Assembly (NCBI GenBank): GCA_965367015.1
Contig: CBDUGY010000003.1
Span: forward strand, 22,147 to 86,146
DNA from: CAXBES01 sp965367015
GTDB taxonomy: Bacteria; Bacteroidota; Bacteroidia; Flavobacteriales; Flavobacteriaceae
Direction of reading: 5' to 3'
DNA length: 64,000 nucleotides
Part shown: positions 16,713-26,199 of the stretch, in pieces
Numbering within the stretch: position 1 is the stretch's first letter
Layout: every line of letters starts with the position of its first letter
Notes under the pieces: model-generated
Told to the model about the DNA's origin: nothing
The model's input: only the letters and a program-made list of their open reading frames with translations
The model's database searches: none
Program-made: the position numbers and the translations under genes

Positions 16713-18242
16713 ATGCAAAACAACGTCCTCATTTTAGATTTTGGATCGCAGTATACGCAACTAATTGCGAGACGCGTTCGAGAATTGAATATTTACTGCG
16801 AAATTCATCCGTATCATAAAATCCCTGATAATCTAGACCCTTTCAAAGCTGTCATCTTATCAGGTAGTCCTCTTTCAGTACGTTCTGAAGACGCGGCACA
16901 TCCTGACTTGTCGAGAATTAAAGGCGCAATGCCTTTGTTGGGCGTGTGTTACGGAGCCCAATATCTGGCGCATTTTAATGGCGGTAGGGTAGAGCCATCA
17001 GACATTCGTGAGTACGGGCGAGCAAAATTAACTACGATATACGATCACGAAGGATTATTTTCGAAAATCCCTGAAGAGACACAGGTTTGGATGAGTCATA
17101 GTGATACTATAACCGAATTACCAAAGGGAGGCGTACGCTTGGCGAGTACTAACGACATTGCGAATGCTGCATATCGAATTGAAGACGAGGAAACCTACGC
17201 AATTCAATTTCATCCGGAAGTGTTTCATACGACACATGGTAAGCAACTACTGGAAAATTTTTTAGTCGATATTGCCGGTGTAGCACAAATTTGGACGCCC
17301 GCTGCTTTCGTAGACACGACTGTCGCAGAGCTTAAGGAAAAGTTAGGTGATGACAGGGTGGTTTTAGGGCTTAGCGGAGGTGTTGACTCTACAGTGGCAG
17401 CGACCTTGCTTCATAAAGCCATAGGTAAAAATTTGTACTGTATTTTTGTAAACAATGGTTTGCTTCGGAAAAATGAATTTGATAGCGTTCTGGATCAATA
17501 TAAACACATGGGGCTAAACGTTAAAGGAGTAGATGCTTCGGCACGCTTCTTGAAAGCTCTTAAAGGTGAGAGTGATCCGGAAGCAAAGCGCAAAGCTATT
17601 GGAAATGCCTTTATTGAGGTATTTGATAACGAAGCGCACTTGGTAAAGGATGTGGATTGGTTGGCGCAAGGAACTATTTATCCCGACGTTATTGAGAGTG
17701 TTTCGGTAAATGGACCTTCGGTAACTATTAAATCACATCATAATGTTGGAGGCTTACCGGATTTTATGAAACTAAAAATCGTTGAACCCCTAAGAATGTT
17801 ATTTAAAGATGAGGTTCGTCGTGTTGGCAAAGAAATGGGGATTGATGCAGAGTTGTTAGGCAGACACCCTTTTCCTGGACCGGGTTTAGCCATACGTATA
17901 CTTGGTGATATAACAGCCGAAAAAGTTCGTATCTTACAAGAAGTTGATGCAATTTTCATCAATGGATTACGAAAATGGGATCTATACGATAAAGTTTGGC
18001 AGGCAGGAGCAATACTATTGCCGGTAAATAGTGTTGGTGTGATGGGAGATGAAAGAACTTACGAAAAAGTAGTTGCTTTGAGAGCGGTTGAATCTACAGA
18101 TGGTATGACGGCAGATTGGGTGAATTTACCTTACGAATTTTTGCAAGAGATCTCTAATCATATAATAAACCGGGTAAAAGGCGTTAATAGAGTAGTATAC
18201 GATATTAGCTCAAAGCCACCCGCAACTATTGAATGGGAATAA
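16713..18242 (+). CDS. guaA: GMP synthase (glutamine-hydrolysing)
   Basis: A 509-residue enzyme that aminates XMP to GMP with glutamine and ATP. The start is the ATG at 16713 (MQNNVLILDFGSQYTQ); a TTG six bases earlier is in frame but less likely. The N-terminal glutamine amidotransferase has the nucleophile Cys79 in LLGVCYGAQ and the FHPEV motif. The middle ATP-pyrophosphatase domain has the P-loop VLGLSGGVDSTVAA. The C-terminal dimerisation domain ends with KPPATIEWE, as in the family. All key residues are intact. Confidence 0.97.
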   Translation: MQNNVLILDFGSQYTQLIARRVRELNIYCEIHPYHKIPDNLDPFKAVILSGSPLSVRSEDAAHPDLSRIKGAMPLLGVCYGAQYLAHFNGGRVEPSDIREYGRAKLTTIYDHEGLFSKIPEETQVWMSHSDTITELPKGGVRLASTNDIANAAYRIEDEETYAIQFHPEVFHTTHGKQLLENFLVDIAGVAQIWTPAAFVDTTVAELKEKLGDDRVVLGLSGGVDSTVAATLLHKAIGKNLYCIFVNNGLLRKNEFDSVLDQYKHMGLNVKGVDASARFLKALKGESDPEAKRKAIGNAFIEVFDNEAHLVKDVDWLAQGTIYPDVIESVSVNGPSVTIKSHHNVGGLPDFMKLKIVEPLRMLFKDEVRRVGKEMGIDAELLGRHPFPGPGLAIRILGDITAEKVRILQEVDAIFINGLRKWDLYDKVWQAGAILLPVNSVGVMGDERTYEKVVALRAVESTDGMTADWVNLPYEFLQEISNHIINRVKGVNRVVYDISSKPPATIEWE

Positions 18243-18309
18243 TAGAAAGCAAAATATAAATTTGGACTTTGGACTTCGGTCTTTTGATTTATAAGAAAAC
18301 CTCATATTC

Positions 18310-20211
18310 ATGAAATTATTAGTTTATCTCAGTTTCCTCTTTATTCTTACTAGTAGCTGCGGATCTGTCGCTCAAGAGCAGTACCGAACTCATTATGTTA
18401 AGCAGGGAGAGACAATATTTAGTATTGCCAAACAATACGGCGTCTCGACTGAAGCGATTTATCAATTAAATCCGGATGTTCAGAACGGTATAAAAACTAA
18501 CTCTATCTTAATTATTCCCAAGGTTGGGACAATCGTTAGAGAAAACGTTAAGTTCAAAAAACATAAGGTTAAGCGAAAAGAAACACTATTTAGTATTTCT
18601 CAGAAATACAACATAAGTGTCGATGATATAAAAAAATATAACAAGGCTCTGTATTCCACACAGCTAAAAAAGGGTGATAAAATTGATATTCCAATCTATA
18701 GTAAAGTTACTACTGGTGGAGAGAATACGTCAACTACTGCAGAAAGTAATACCTCAAACACTTCTAAACATACTGTGCTTCCGAAAGAAACAAAGTTTGG
18801 TATAGCCAGAAAATACGGCACAACCATTGCCGAATTGGAAAAACTAAATCCGATGATGGGCGAAAATCTTCAGATTGGAACAATTTTAAATGTTCCGAAT
18901 CAGGAAACAAATACCTCAGCGATTATCGAAGACGATTATACCTTTTACGAAGTGCAGCCAAAAGAGGGATTCTTTAGATTGAAAGTGAAACTGGGTCTTT
19001 CTGAAGAACAGATTATTGCCTTAAATCCTTACGCTAAAGATGGTCTGAAGGAAGGGATGATTTTGAAAATACCTAAAGAGAATGCTGAAAACGTAAGTTC
19101 AGGAAATGCTGTAGCAGTTGATCTGGAGAATAGAATTATTAATCGGAGTAAGAAAAAGATTGCATTAATGTTGCCTTTTAGCTTAAAGAAGGCGGTGAAC
19201 GATTCATCACAATCGAATTCAGACCTTATTAAAGATGATGCCTATTTGCGTATTGCCTTAGACTTTTATAGTGGGGTATTGATGGCTGCTGATTTTGCCA
19301 AAGATAAAGGCATTTCGGTTCAACTGGATGTGTACGATACAGAAAGAAGCGATACGAAAGTGAACAGTATTATTACTCAAAATAATTTCGAGGATGTGGA
19401 TGCAGTTATCGGGCCCTTGCTTCAGAAAAATGTACAGAAAGCAGCGTCATTGTTAAGAGATGATAAAATACCCGTATTCTCGCCACTAAGCAATCGTGAG
19501 ATTAAATCGTATACCAATTTCTTTCAAACACTTCCTACCGATGAAATGCTTGAAAATGCAATGCTCAATTATATAAAGAATCACTATGAAGGAAAGAATA
19601 TAATCCTTATTTCAGATGAAAAACGTCGCGAGCAGAAAGCAGCAATTGTTGCAGCCATCCCCGGAATCAAAACCTTAGTTCCACGAGAAAAAGGATTTTT
19701 ATATGAAGTTGATATCGCTCAAAAAATAGAAGCTGGAAAAGAGAATTGGGTGATTCTAGAAAGTGAGGATCCCGTAATTTTAAGTAATGTAATTGGTTTA
19801 TTAAATGGGATGCCTGAAAGTCATAAACTTAGGGTGTTTACTCTCGACAAAAACAATTCTTACGATTATCACGATGTGTCGAATATGCACCTCGCGAAAT
19901 TGAATTTTACCTTCCCATCGGTTAATAAGAGCTATAATTATAAGGAAAAACACCCGTTTTTAGTGAGTTATAAGAATAAGTACGGAGTTCTGCCCAACCG
20001 ATATGCAGTTAGAGGATTTGATATCGCATATGATGTTTTACTGAGATTGGCAGCTGCCGATGACCTCTACGAAGCTTCAGAAGGAGATTTTGAAACAGAA
20101 TATATAGAAAACAAGTTTCATTATTCGAAGAAAATGTTTTCCGGTTATCAAAATAATGCACTCTATATTATTAAGTATATGAATAATCTTCAATTCGAAG
20201 TGGTAGAATGA
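18310..20211 (+). CDS. LysM-repeat lipoprotein with substrate-binding-protein-like domain
   Basis: A 633-residue envelope protein. The N-terminus is a lipoprotein signal (FILTSSC, Cys17). Four LysM modules follow (about residues 28-72, 84-128, 153-196 and 205-252); three carry the diagnostic form VKQGETIFSIAKQYGV, VKRKETLFSISQKYNI and VLPKETKFGIARKYGT. Residues about 275-633 form a domain like the type 1 periplasmic binding fold (KKIALMLPFSLK, VDAVIGPLLQKNVQKAA). LysM binds peptidoglycan; the C-terminal half resembles LpoA-type or amino-acid-binding folds, which suggests a role at the cell wall. It overlaps the next gene by ATGA, so they are co-translated. Confidence 0.88.
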   Translation: MKLLVYLSFLFILTSSCGSVAQEQYRTHYVKQGETIFSIAKQYGVSTEAIYQLNPDVQNGIKTNSILIIPKVGTIVRENVKFKKHKVKRKETLFSISQKYNISVDDIKKYNKALYSTQLKKGDKIDIPIYSKVTTGGENTSTTAESNTSNTSKHTVLPKETKFGIARKYGTTIAELEKLNPMMGENLQIGTILNVPNQETNTSAIIEDDYTFYEVQPKEGFFRLKVKLGLSEEQIIALNPYAKDGLKEGMILKIPKENAENVSSGNAVAVDLENRIINRSKKKIALMLPFSLKKAVNDSSQSNSDLIKDDAYLRIALDFYSGVLMAADFAKDKGISVQLDVYDTERSDTKVNSIITQNNFEDVDAVIGPLLQKNVQKAASLLRDDKIPVFSPLSNREIKSYTNFFQTLPTDEMLENAMLNYIKNHYEGKNIILISDEKRREQKAAIVAAIPGIKTLVPREKGFLYEVDIAQKIEAGKENWVILESEDPVILSNVIGLLNGMPESHKLRVFTLDKNNSYDYHDVSNMHLAKLNFTFPSVNKSYNYKEKHPFLVSYKNKYGVLPNRYAVRGFDIAYDVLLRLAAADDLYEASEGDFETEYIENKFHYSKKMFSGYQNNALYIIKYMNNLQFEVVE

Positions 20212-20612
20212 GCACCTCAAAAGTAACCTATTTGGGTAACCTCCGAACCGAATGTGAGCACCTTAAATCCGGCAATACTTACATTACCGATGCTCCTATC
20301 GATAACAATGGAAAAGGTGAAGCTTTCTCACCTACAGATACTGTAGCTACAGGTTTAGCGAACTGCATGCTCACGGTAATGGGGATCAAAGCTCGCGATC
20401 TGGAAGTGATTTTAGATGGTTCAACCGCTATGGTCACTAAAACAATGTCCAGCAGCCCTAGAAGAATTAGTAAAATCGAAGTGATTTTGAAATTGCCTTC
20501 AATGGTTTCAGAGAAAAACAGGAAAATATTAGAGAATACCGGAAATACTTGTCCTGTACACCATAGCTTGCACCCCGATATAGAAAAAGTGATTACTTAT
20601 AACTGGGGATGA
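20208..20612 (+). CDS. OsmC family protein
   Basis: A 134-residue protein of the OsmC/Ohr family, which reduces organic peroxides with a cysteine pair. Family features are EAFSPTDTVATGLANCMLTVMG (one cysteine, near residue 58), the central helix, and NTCPVHHSL with the second cysteine near residue 115. It could be a hydroperoxide reductase, though many OsmC proteins of this type are uncharacterised. The start overlaps the LysM lipoprotein stop by four bases. Confidence 0.85.
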   Translation: MSTSKVTYLGNLRTECEHLKSGNTYITDAPIDNNGKGEAFSPTDTVATGLANCMLTVMGIKARDLEVILDGSTAMVTKTMSSSPRRISKIEVILKLPSMVSEKNRKILENTGNTCPVHHSLHPDIEKVITYNWG

Positions 20613-20691
20613 ATCCAATTTATCTAGAAAATTTTAAGAATGGTTTCATAATCTTTCCAATATTTATAATTTTTTTGCGTTAATACTTTCA

Positions 20692-21228
20692 ATGAAATTG
20701 ATTTTAACCCTTTTTATACTGTTTTTTTCGACCTTTTCTTTCGAAAACGATAAAACTAAGATCGAATGGCAGGATGCACACCCACTAACCTGGGAGGATT
20801 TTCAAGGTAGTCCACAGGGAGCAGCAGATTTTGTCGCTAGCACTAATTCGGGAATTTCTTTCTCTTTTTCTTATAAAGAAAGAAATGGTGAACGCACATT
20901 AGATTTTACTGTTAAAAGTAATTTCTATCCGAAGTTGTCATGGTATAAACCAGATCTGGTTTCAGAATATATTCTAAAACATGAACAAGCGCATTTTGAT
21001 ATTTCTGAACTTTATGCTCGTATCCTTCGAAAGAAACTCTCTGAAGCAGAGTTCTCTCAAAATTTAAAGGAGGAGATCGAATTGATCTACGAAAAAAATG
21101 AGCTGGAGAGACGAGAAACACAAAACAAATTCGACGAGGAGACAGATCATTCTAAAATTCCTGAAATTGAATATAAGTGGCGCGACTTTATTGCAAAACA
21201 GCTGGATTTGTATGAAAAGTGGCAATAA
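20692..21228 (+). CDS. DUF922-like secreted protein with HExxH motif
   Basis: A 178-residue protein with a short signal peptide (LILTLFILFFSTFSF). The mature part has WQDAHPLTWEDFQG, typical of the DUF922 family, and a zinc-peptidase-like HEQAH at 97-101 preceded by SEYILKHEQ. The C-terminal part is a charged helix. It is probably a periplasmic metallopeptidase or peptidase-like protein; activity is not established for the family as far as I know. The next gene starts inside its last 17 bases. Confidence 0.75.
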   Translation: MKLILTLFILFFSTFSFENDKTKIEWQDAHPLTWEDFQGSPQGAADFVASTNSGISFSFSYKERNGERTLDFTVKSNFYPKLSWYKPDLVSEYILKHEQAHFDISELYARILRKKLSEAEFSQNLKEEIELIYEKNELERRETQNKFDEETDHSKIPEIEYKWRDFIAKQLDLYEKWQ

Positions 21229-21478
21229 TTCTCCAGAAGATCCCAATCCCAAGCATTTAATTGAATTGGCAAATTACAGGATGCCATTTGGTAAGTACAA
21301 AGACACTCTCCTTGTTAATATTCCGGAAGCATACTATACTTGGTTTAAGCAAAAAGGCTTTCCTGAAGGAAAACTAGGGAATTTGATGCGAGAGATGGAT
21401 GAAATAAAAGTGAATGGTTTAGAACACCTTATTAAGCCTTTAATTGAAAAAAAGCCGAGATACCTTGGTGACGACTAA
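21212..21478 (+). CDS. DUF3820 family protein
   Basis: An 88-residue protein starting at the ATG at 21212, inside the end of the DUF922 gene (17-base overlap). The frame is open further upstream, but that part is antisense-like and overlaps the DUF922 coding sequence, so the short form is preferred. The motif YRMPFGKYKDTLLVNIPEAY followed by WFKQKGFPEGKLG is the signature of the DUF3820 family, thought to bind nucleic acid or to be related to exonuclease accessory domains. Function is unknown. Confidence 0.8.
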   Translation: MKSGNNSPEDPNPKHLIELANYRMPFGKYKDTLLVNIPEAYYTWFKQKGFPEGKLGNLMREMDEIKVNGLEHLIKPLIEKKPRYLGDD

Positions 21479-21584
21479 ACCTTACATTAGTTAAAATTTA
21501 AATCCCAGTAATCAGTCAACTCACAACTTTACGCATCCAACTTTTAACTTCCAACTCTTTGTATTGAATATTGAACTTTACGTA

Positions 21585-21614
21585 TTGCCTTCCGCAATAA
21601 ATCCCCTACCTTTG
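21585..21614 (+). promoter_or_regulatory. Bacteroidota-type promoter of pyrG
   Basis: TTG at 21585-21587, a 19-base spacer and TACCTTTG at 21607-21614 match the -33/-7 consensus exactly. Transcription should start near 21620, leaving a leader of about 27 bases before the pyrG ATG at 21647. An inverted repeat (ATTGC-5-GCAAT, 21584-21598) covers the -33 element and could be an operator. Confidence 0.75.
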
Positions 21615-21646
21615 CATCCCGTATAGTTAATATTATTTCGGTATTC

Positions 21647-23263
21647 ATGAACACTACAAAATACATCTTCGTTACGGGCGGGGTTTCATCATCTTTAGGA
21701 AAAGGAATTATAGCAGCTTCGTTGGCTAAGTTATTGCAAGCGAGGGGCTATCGTGTTACTATTCAAAAGTTGGATCCATATATCAATGTAGATCCCGGAA
21801 CTTTAAATCCCTATGAGCATGGCGAGTGTTATGTAACCGATGACGGTGCTGAAACCGATTTGGATTTGGGTCATTACGAACGTTTCTTAAACGTAAAAAC
21901 TTCGCAAGCCAACAACGTAACTACAGGTCGTATTTATCAAAGTGTGATCGAAAAAGAACGTCGAGGGGAGTTTTTGGGAAAGACAGTACAGGTAATTCCA
22001 CATATCACCAATGAAATTAAGGAACGAATACAATTGCTGGGCAAAACAGGCGATTACGATATAATAATCACCGAAATAGGTGGAACAGTTGGAGATATCG
22101 AATCTTTGCCTTATATAGAATCGGTTCGACAATTAAAGTGGGAAATGGGTGATGATAATGCCTTGGTTATTCACTTGACACTCGTACCATACCTATCTGC
22201 CGCGGGCGAACTAAAAACAAAACCTACACAGCATTCTGTGAAAACTTTAATGGAAAGTGGAATTCGTGCCGATATTCTAGTTTGTCGCACCGAGCATGAA
22301 CTATCCATCGAGTTGAGAAGGAAATTAGCATTATTCTGCAATGTAAAGCAGGAGGCCGTAATACAATCTATTGATGCTTCGACTATTTACGATGTTCCCA
22401 ATATGATGCTCGAAGAAGGACTAGATACCGTCACTCTTCAAAAATTGAAATTGAAGAATGCTAAAGAGCCTGATCTCAAACTTTGGAATCAATTTCTGAA
22501 ACGACATAAAAACCCAAAAAGTGAAGTTACTATCGGCCTTATAGGTAAGTATGTTGAGCTACAGGATAGTTATAAGTCTATTCTGGAATCGTTCATTCAT
22601 GCAGGTGCTGCTAATGAAGTTAGAGTGAACATTGAATCTATCCACTCAGAATATATTAATGAAAAAAATATTGATAAAAAATTATCCGGTTTAAATGGAA
22701 TTCTGGTTGCACCCGGATTTGGTGAAAGAGGAATTGAAGGAAAGGTTGCAGCTGTTAAGTATGCCCGTGAAAATAATTTGCCATACCTCGGAATTTGTCT
22801 CGGAATGCAAATGGCGGTGATAGAATTTGCCAGAAACGTATTAGGTATTAAGGATGCCAATTCACTTGAAATGGATGCCAATACTCCGAATCCGGTGATC
22901 AATTTAATGGAAGAACAAAAAAGTATTACCAAAAAAGGTGGTACCATGCGTTTAGGTTCATGGAAATGTGAATTAAAGGAAGATAGTTTGGTTAGTAAAA
23001 TTTATGGTTCGCAACTAATAAATGAGAGACACAGACACCGATATGAATATAATAATACATATAAAACGCAACTAGAAGCTGCAGGAATGAAAGCCACAGG
23101 AATAAATCCGGAGACCGGCTTGGTAGAGATTATTGAAATTCCTTCGCATCCTTGGTTTGTTGGTGTACAATACCATCCGGAGTATAAAAGTACCGTTGCA
23201 AATCCACATCCACTTTTTGTTGCCTTTGTGAAGGCTGCGCACTTACATGCGAAAGGCAAATAA
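21647..23263 (+). CDS. pyrG: CTP synthase
   Basis: A 538-residue enzyme that aminates UTP to CTP with glutamine and ATP. The N-terminal synthase domain begins with the P-loop GGVSSSLGKGIIAASL and KLDPYINVDPGTLNPY. The C-terminal glutamine amidotransferase has the nucleophile cysteine in LGICLGMQMAVIEFA and the His-Glu pair in VQYHPEY. All motifs are intact and the length is normal. It precedes yidC with a 155-base gap, a gene order I recall from other Bacteroidota. Confidence 0.97.
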   Translation: MNTTKYIFVTGGVSSSLGKGIIAASLAKLLQARGYRVTIQKLDPYINVDPGTLNPYEHGECYVTDDGAETDLDLGHYERFLNVKTSQANNVTTGRIYQSVIEKERRGEFLGKTVQVIPHITNEIKERIQLLGKTGDYDIIITEIGGTVGDIESLPYIESVRQLKWEMGDDNALVIHLTLVPYLSAAGELKTKPTQHSVKTLMESGIRADILVCRTEHELSIELRRKLALFCNVKQEAVIQSIDASTIYDVPNMMLEEGLDTVTLQKLKLKNAKEPDLKLWNQFLKRHKNPKSEVTIGLIGKYVELQDSYKSILESFIHAGAANEVRVNIESIHSEYINEKNIDKKLSGLNGILVAPGFGERGIEGKVAAVKYARENNLPYLGICLGMQMAVIEFARNVLGIKDANSLEMDANTPNPVINLMEEQKSITKKGGTMRLGSWKCELKEDSLVSKIYGSQLINERHRHRYEYNNTYKTQLEAAGMKATGINPETGLVEIIEIPSHPWFVGVQYHPEYKSTVANPHPLFVAFVKAAHLHAKGK

Positions 23264-23395
23264 CGCGACAATATGGCGTATTTGTTAATTGGGCGAGATT
23301 ATTGGTAAATAGGTTTTGATAAATTAAAAAATAAACACTCGAAAAAATTCTTCGGAATTTAACGAGAAATAAGGATACAAACGATTTAATATATC

Positions 23396-23411
23396 CCCGA
23401 GATGTTTCGGG
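23396..23411 (+). other. Small hairpin just before yidC
   Basis: CCCGA-6-TCGGG ends eight bases before the yidC ATG (23419). It would sit over the ribosome-binding region of the mRNA and could modulate initiation; it is only a five-base stem. Confidence 0.25.
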
Positions 23412-23418
23412 AACAGGC

Positions 23419-25305
23419 ATGGAAGAAAAGAAATTTGATGTAAACTCTCTAATAGGGTTCGTATTGATTGGAGGAATTTTAATTTGGATGTTATATCTGA
23501 ATAAGCCTTCGGAAGAGGAAATTCAAGCAGAAAAAGCGAAAACGGAAGCAGCAAAAAGTGAGAGCGAGATTCCTCAGCAACAAGCAACTGAAGAAGTGAC
23601 CTTAGCTGAGGCCACTCAAGAATTAGCGAACGCAAATCCAAGTGATTCTCTGGCATTAGATAAACTGAGAAACCGCTTGGGCTCATTTGCCTACTCCGGA
23701 ACGTTACCTTCGGCCACTGAAGCCACCACAGTAATTGAGAATAATGTATTGTCTCTTTCTGTTAGTAATAAGGGTGGATATATCACCGAAGCTCGTCTAA
23801 AAGAACACAATACCTTCGATTCTATTCCAGTGTATTTAATTAAGGATGGTAATTCAAGTCTTAATTTACAATTTTCCGCAGAAAATAGACTATTGAATAC
23901 ACAGGATTTGTTTTTTGAGCCCTCTCTAACTAAGAGTGGTGATAATAGTGTGTTAACCATGCGTTTAAAAACATCTGCCGATGCATATATAGAATACAGA
24001 TATGAGCTTTCACCTGATGAGTATATGCTTAATTTTAGCGTAAAATCACAAGGCTTGGACGGAGTTCTGAATACTTCTCAACCCATGTATTTAGATTGGA
24101 AGTTAAAGGGATATCGTCATGCAAAAAGTATTACCTATGAAAATCGCTATTCTAGACTAACCTATGAATACGAAGATGATAAGCATTCAAAATTATCACC
24201 AACAGGGGAGGATGATGAAATTGAAAAAGATGTAAGTTGGATGAATTTTCGTCAGCATTTCTTTAGTTCAATGCTGTTAACAGATACTCCTTTTAAAGAA
24301 GTTGCCTTATCTTCTGTAGACCTTGTAGAAGATGAAGAAGTAGATACGGTTTACACTAAACAATACGGCGCCAAAATGCTCCTGGAACCCAAAGGTGGTG
24401 CATTAGCTTACGACATGAACATGTATTATGGTCCGACAGATTATCAAATCTTTAAAAAATACGATAGAAATCTAGATGAAGCGATGCCATTGGGATGGGG
24501 AATATTCGGGGCTATCAACAAATATTTAATTATACCGTTATTCGGTTTTTTAAGCGGATTTCTACCTGCAGGAATTGCAATTATTGTACTTACGATTTTA
24601 ATCAAATTGGCTTTATCACCTGTGCAGTATAAACAATATGTGTCTCAGGCAAAAATGAAGGTTTTAAAACCTGAACTTGATGCGATTCGCGAAAAGTACG
24701 GTGATAATAAAATGAAGATCCAGCAGGAAACGATGAAATTGCAGAATATTGCCGGCGCGAGTCCACTTAAAGGATGTCTTCCGGCACTGCTCCAAATTCC
24801 GGTGTTCTATGCTTTATTTACATTTTTTCCGACCGCTTTTGATCTCCGACAGAAGAGCTTTTTATGGGCAGACGATTTATCGAGTTATGATACTATAGCC
24901 GAACTTCCTTTTCATATTCCTTTTTATGGAGATCACGTAAGTTTATTCCCAATTTTAGCCTCAATCGCCATATTCGTATATATGATGATGACTACCGGAC
25001 AAACCATGCAGGCTCAGCAACAACCGGGAATGCCTAACATGAAGTTTATCATGTATCTGTCACCATTGTTCATGTTGGTTTTCTTCAACAATTATGCAAG
25101 TGGATTATCTCTTTATTATTTTGTTTCAAACTTGATTACCATTGGAATCATGTTAGTAATCAAGAATTTTATTCTTGATGAAGATAAAATCCATGCGAAA
25201 ATTCAGATTAACAAAAAGAAGCCTAAAAAACAGAATAAATTTCAGAAGAAAATGGCCGAAATGATGGAACAGGCTGAACAACAAAAAAAGGCAGGTAAAA
25301 AATAG
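23419..25305 (+). CDS. yidC: Membrane protein insertase YidC
   Basis: A 628-residue inner-membrane insertase that works with or without the Sec translocon. It has an N-terminal membrane helix (about residues 8-24), a large periplasmic P1 domain (about 90-350, beginning with conserved ENNVLSLSVSNKGGYI), then the conserved YidC core with the helices around LSGFLPAGIAIIVLTILIKL (in part) and KGCLPALLQIPVFYALF. The C-terminus is basic (many Lys), as usual for ribosome contact. Length is typical for Gram-negative YidC. Confidence 0.96.
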   Translation: MEEKKFDVNSLIGFVLIGGILIWMLYLNKPSEEEIQAEKAKTEAAKSESEIPQQQATEEVTLAEATQELANANPSDSLALDKLRNRLGSFAYSGTLPSATEATTVIENNVLSLSVSNKGGYITEARLKEHNTFDSIPVYLIKDGNSSLNLQFSAENRLLNTQDLFFEPSLTKSGDNSVLTMRLKTSADAYIEYRYELSPDEYMLNFSVKSQGLDGVLNTSQPMYLDWKLKGYRHAKSITYENRYSRLTYEYEDDKHSKLSPTGEDDEIEKDVSWMNFRQHFFSSMLLTDTPFKEVALSSVDLVEDEEVDTVYTKQYGAKMLLEPKGGALAYDMNMYYGPTDYQIFKKYDRNLDEAMPLGWGIFGAINKYLIIPLFGFLSGFLPAGIAIIVLTILIKLALSPVQYKQYVSQAKMKVLKPELDAIREKYGDNKMKIQQETMKLQNIAGASPLKGCLPALLQIPVFYALFTFFPTAFDLRQKSFLWADDLSSYDTIAELPFHIPFYGDHVSLFPILASIAIFVYMMMTTGQTMQAQQQPGMPNMKFIMYLSPLFMLVFFNNYASGLSLYYFVSNLITIGIMLVIKNFILDEDKIHAKIQINKKKPKKQNKFQKKMAEMMEQAEQQKKAGKK

Positions 25306-25401
25306 CTAGTGAAATAAATGTAATTGGCATCTTTTTTGAATTCTGGGGACTCAATACAATGCATATTATTTCGTTTATCATATATAAACAACCTCACGCT
25401 T

Positions 25402-26100
25402 ATGAAATTTATTTTTTTATTTTTCTTCGGAATAATAGTAAACATAGCCCCGTCTCTTGCTCAGTCTGAAGTTAATCAAATGGACGCCCAAGGTAAGCGT
25501 CATGGTGCATGGAAAAAAACATTTCCCGGAACAAAGCAGCTGAGGTATGAAGGTACATTCGAACACGGCAAAGAAATAGGTACTTTTAAGTTCTACTGCG
25601 AAGATTGTAAGGATCAGCCTTCCGTAATCAAAGAATTTAATAAAAAGGATAATACTTCTGTAGTACGTTATTTCACGCTAAAGGGAAAGCTGGTTAGTGA
25701 AGGAAAAATGGATGGAAAGAAACGCATTGGCGAATGGGTTTATTTTCAGAAGAAATCCAACAATATCATGACCAAAGAATTTTATGTAGACGGCGTGCTT
25801 GACGGCGTGAAAATCACCTATTACCCTGAAGGCACAATTGCAGAAGAAGTTACATACTTAAAAGGTGTGATCGAGGGTGTAAGTAAATACTACTCCCCCA
25901 AAGGAATTTTATTGAGAAAACTCAATTACCGCGATGGATTGTTGCAAGGCCCGGCCATCTATTACGACGGACATGGAAACGTAAGTATTGAAGGTCAATA
26001 CAAACAAGACAAAAAAGATGGCCTTTGGAAATATTATAAAGACGGAAAAGTTGAGCTGGAAGAAGTTTACCCCAAACCTTTGGAAAAAGTACAGAATTAA
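25402..26100 (+). CDS. YwqK-type MORN-variant repeat protein
   Basis: A 232-residue secreted protein counted from the ATG at 25402 (MKFIFLFFFGIIVNIAP); an in-frame TTG at 25324 would add a non-signal extension and is rejected. After the signal peptide come at least six MORN-like units, such as GKRHGAWKKTFPG, GKRIGEWVYFQK, GVIEGVSKYYSPKG, GLLQGPAIYYDGHG and DKKDGLWKYYKDGK. Databases often label such proteins toxin-antitoxin YwqK family antitoxin, but nothing here supports a toxin-antitoxin role. It lies between yidC and mnmA. Confidence 0.85.
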   Translation: MKFIFLFFFGIIVNIAPSLAQSEVNQMDAQGKRHGAWKKTFPGTKQLRYEGTFEHGKEIGTFKFYCEDCKDQPSVIKEFNKKDNTSVVRYFTLKGKLVSEGKMDGKKRIGEWVYFQKKSNNIMTKEFYVDGVLDGVKITYYPEGTIAEEVTYLKGVIEGVSKYYSPKGILLRKLNYRDGLLQGPAIYYDGHGNVSIEGQYKQDKKDGLWKYYKDGKVELEEVYPKPLEKVQN

Positions 26101-26181
26101 TAGAATCTTTAAGTAAACGCCTCGAAATTCCAAAGTCTTTAAAACAGATTTTGGATTTTTTTTCTTAGGACTATTTTGTTG

Positions 26182-26189
26182 TAATTTTG
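26182..26189 (+). promoter_or_regulatory. -7 box (TAATTTTG) of mnmA
   Basis: A consensus TAnnTTTG ends 10 bases before the mnmA ATG at 26200, predicting a leader of only a few bases. No clear -33 TTG is at the standard distance. Confidence 0.5.
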
Positions 26190-26199
26190 CATCAATATT

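Noticed and set aside
18255..18290. UUCG-loop hairpin after guaA (GAC-TTCG-GTC)
   Set aside because: Only three or four base pairs; too weak to call a terminator.
25402..26100. YwqK-type protein as an antitoxin
   Set aside because: No toxin gene is adjacent, and it carries a signal peptide and MORN-like repeats, which fit an envelope or surface role better.
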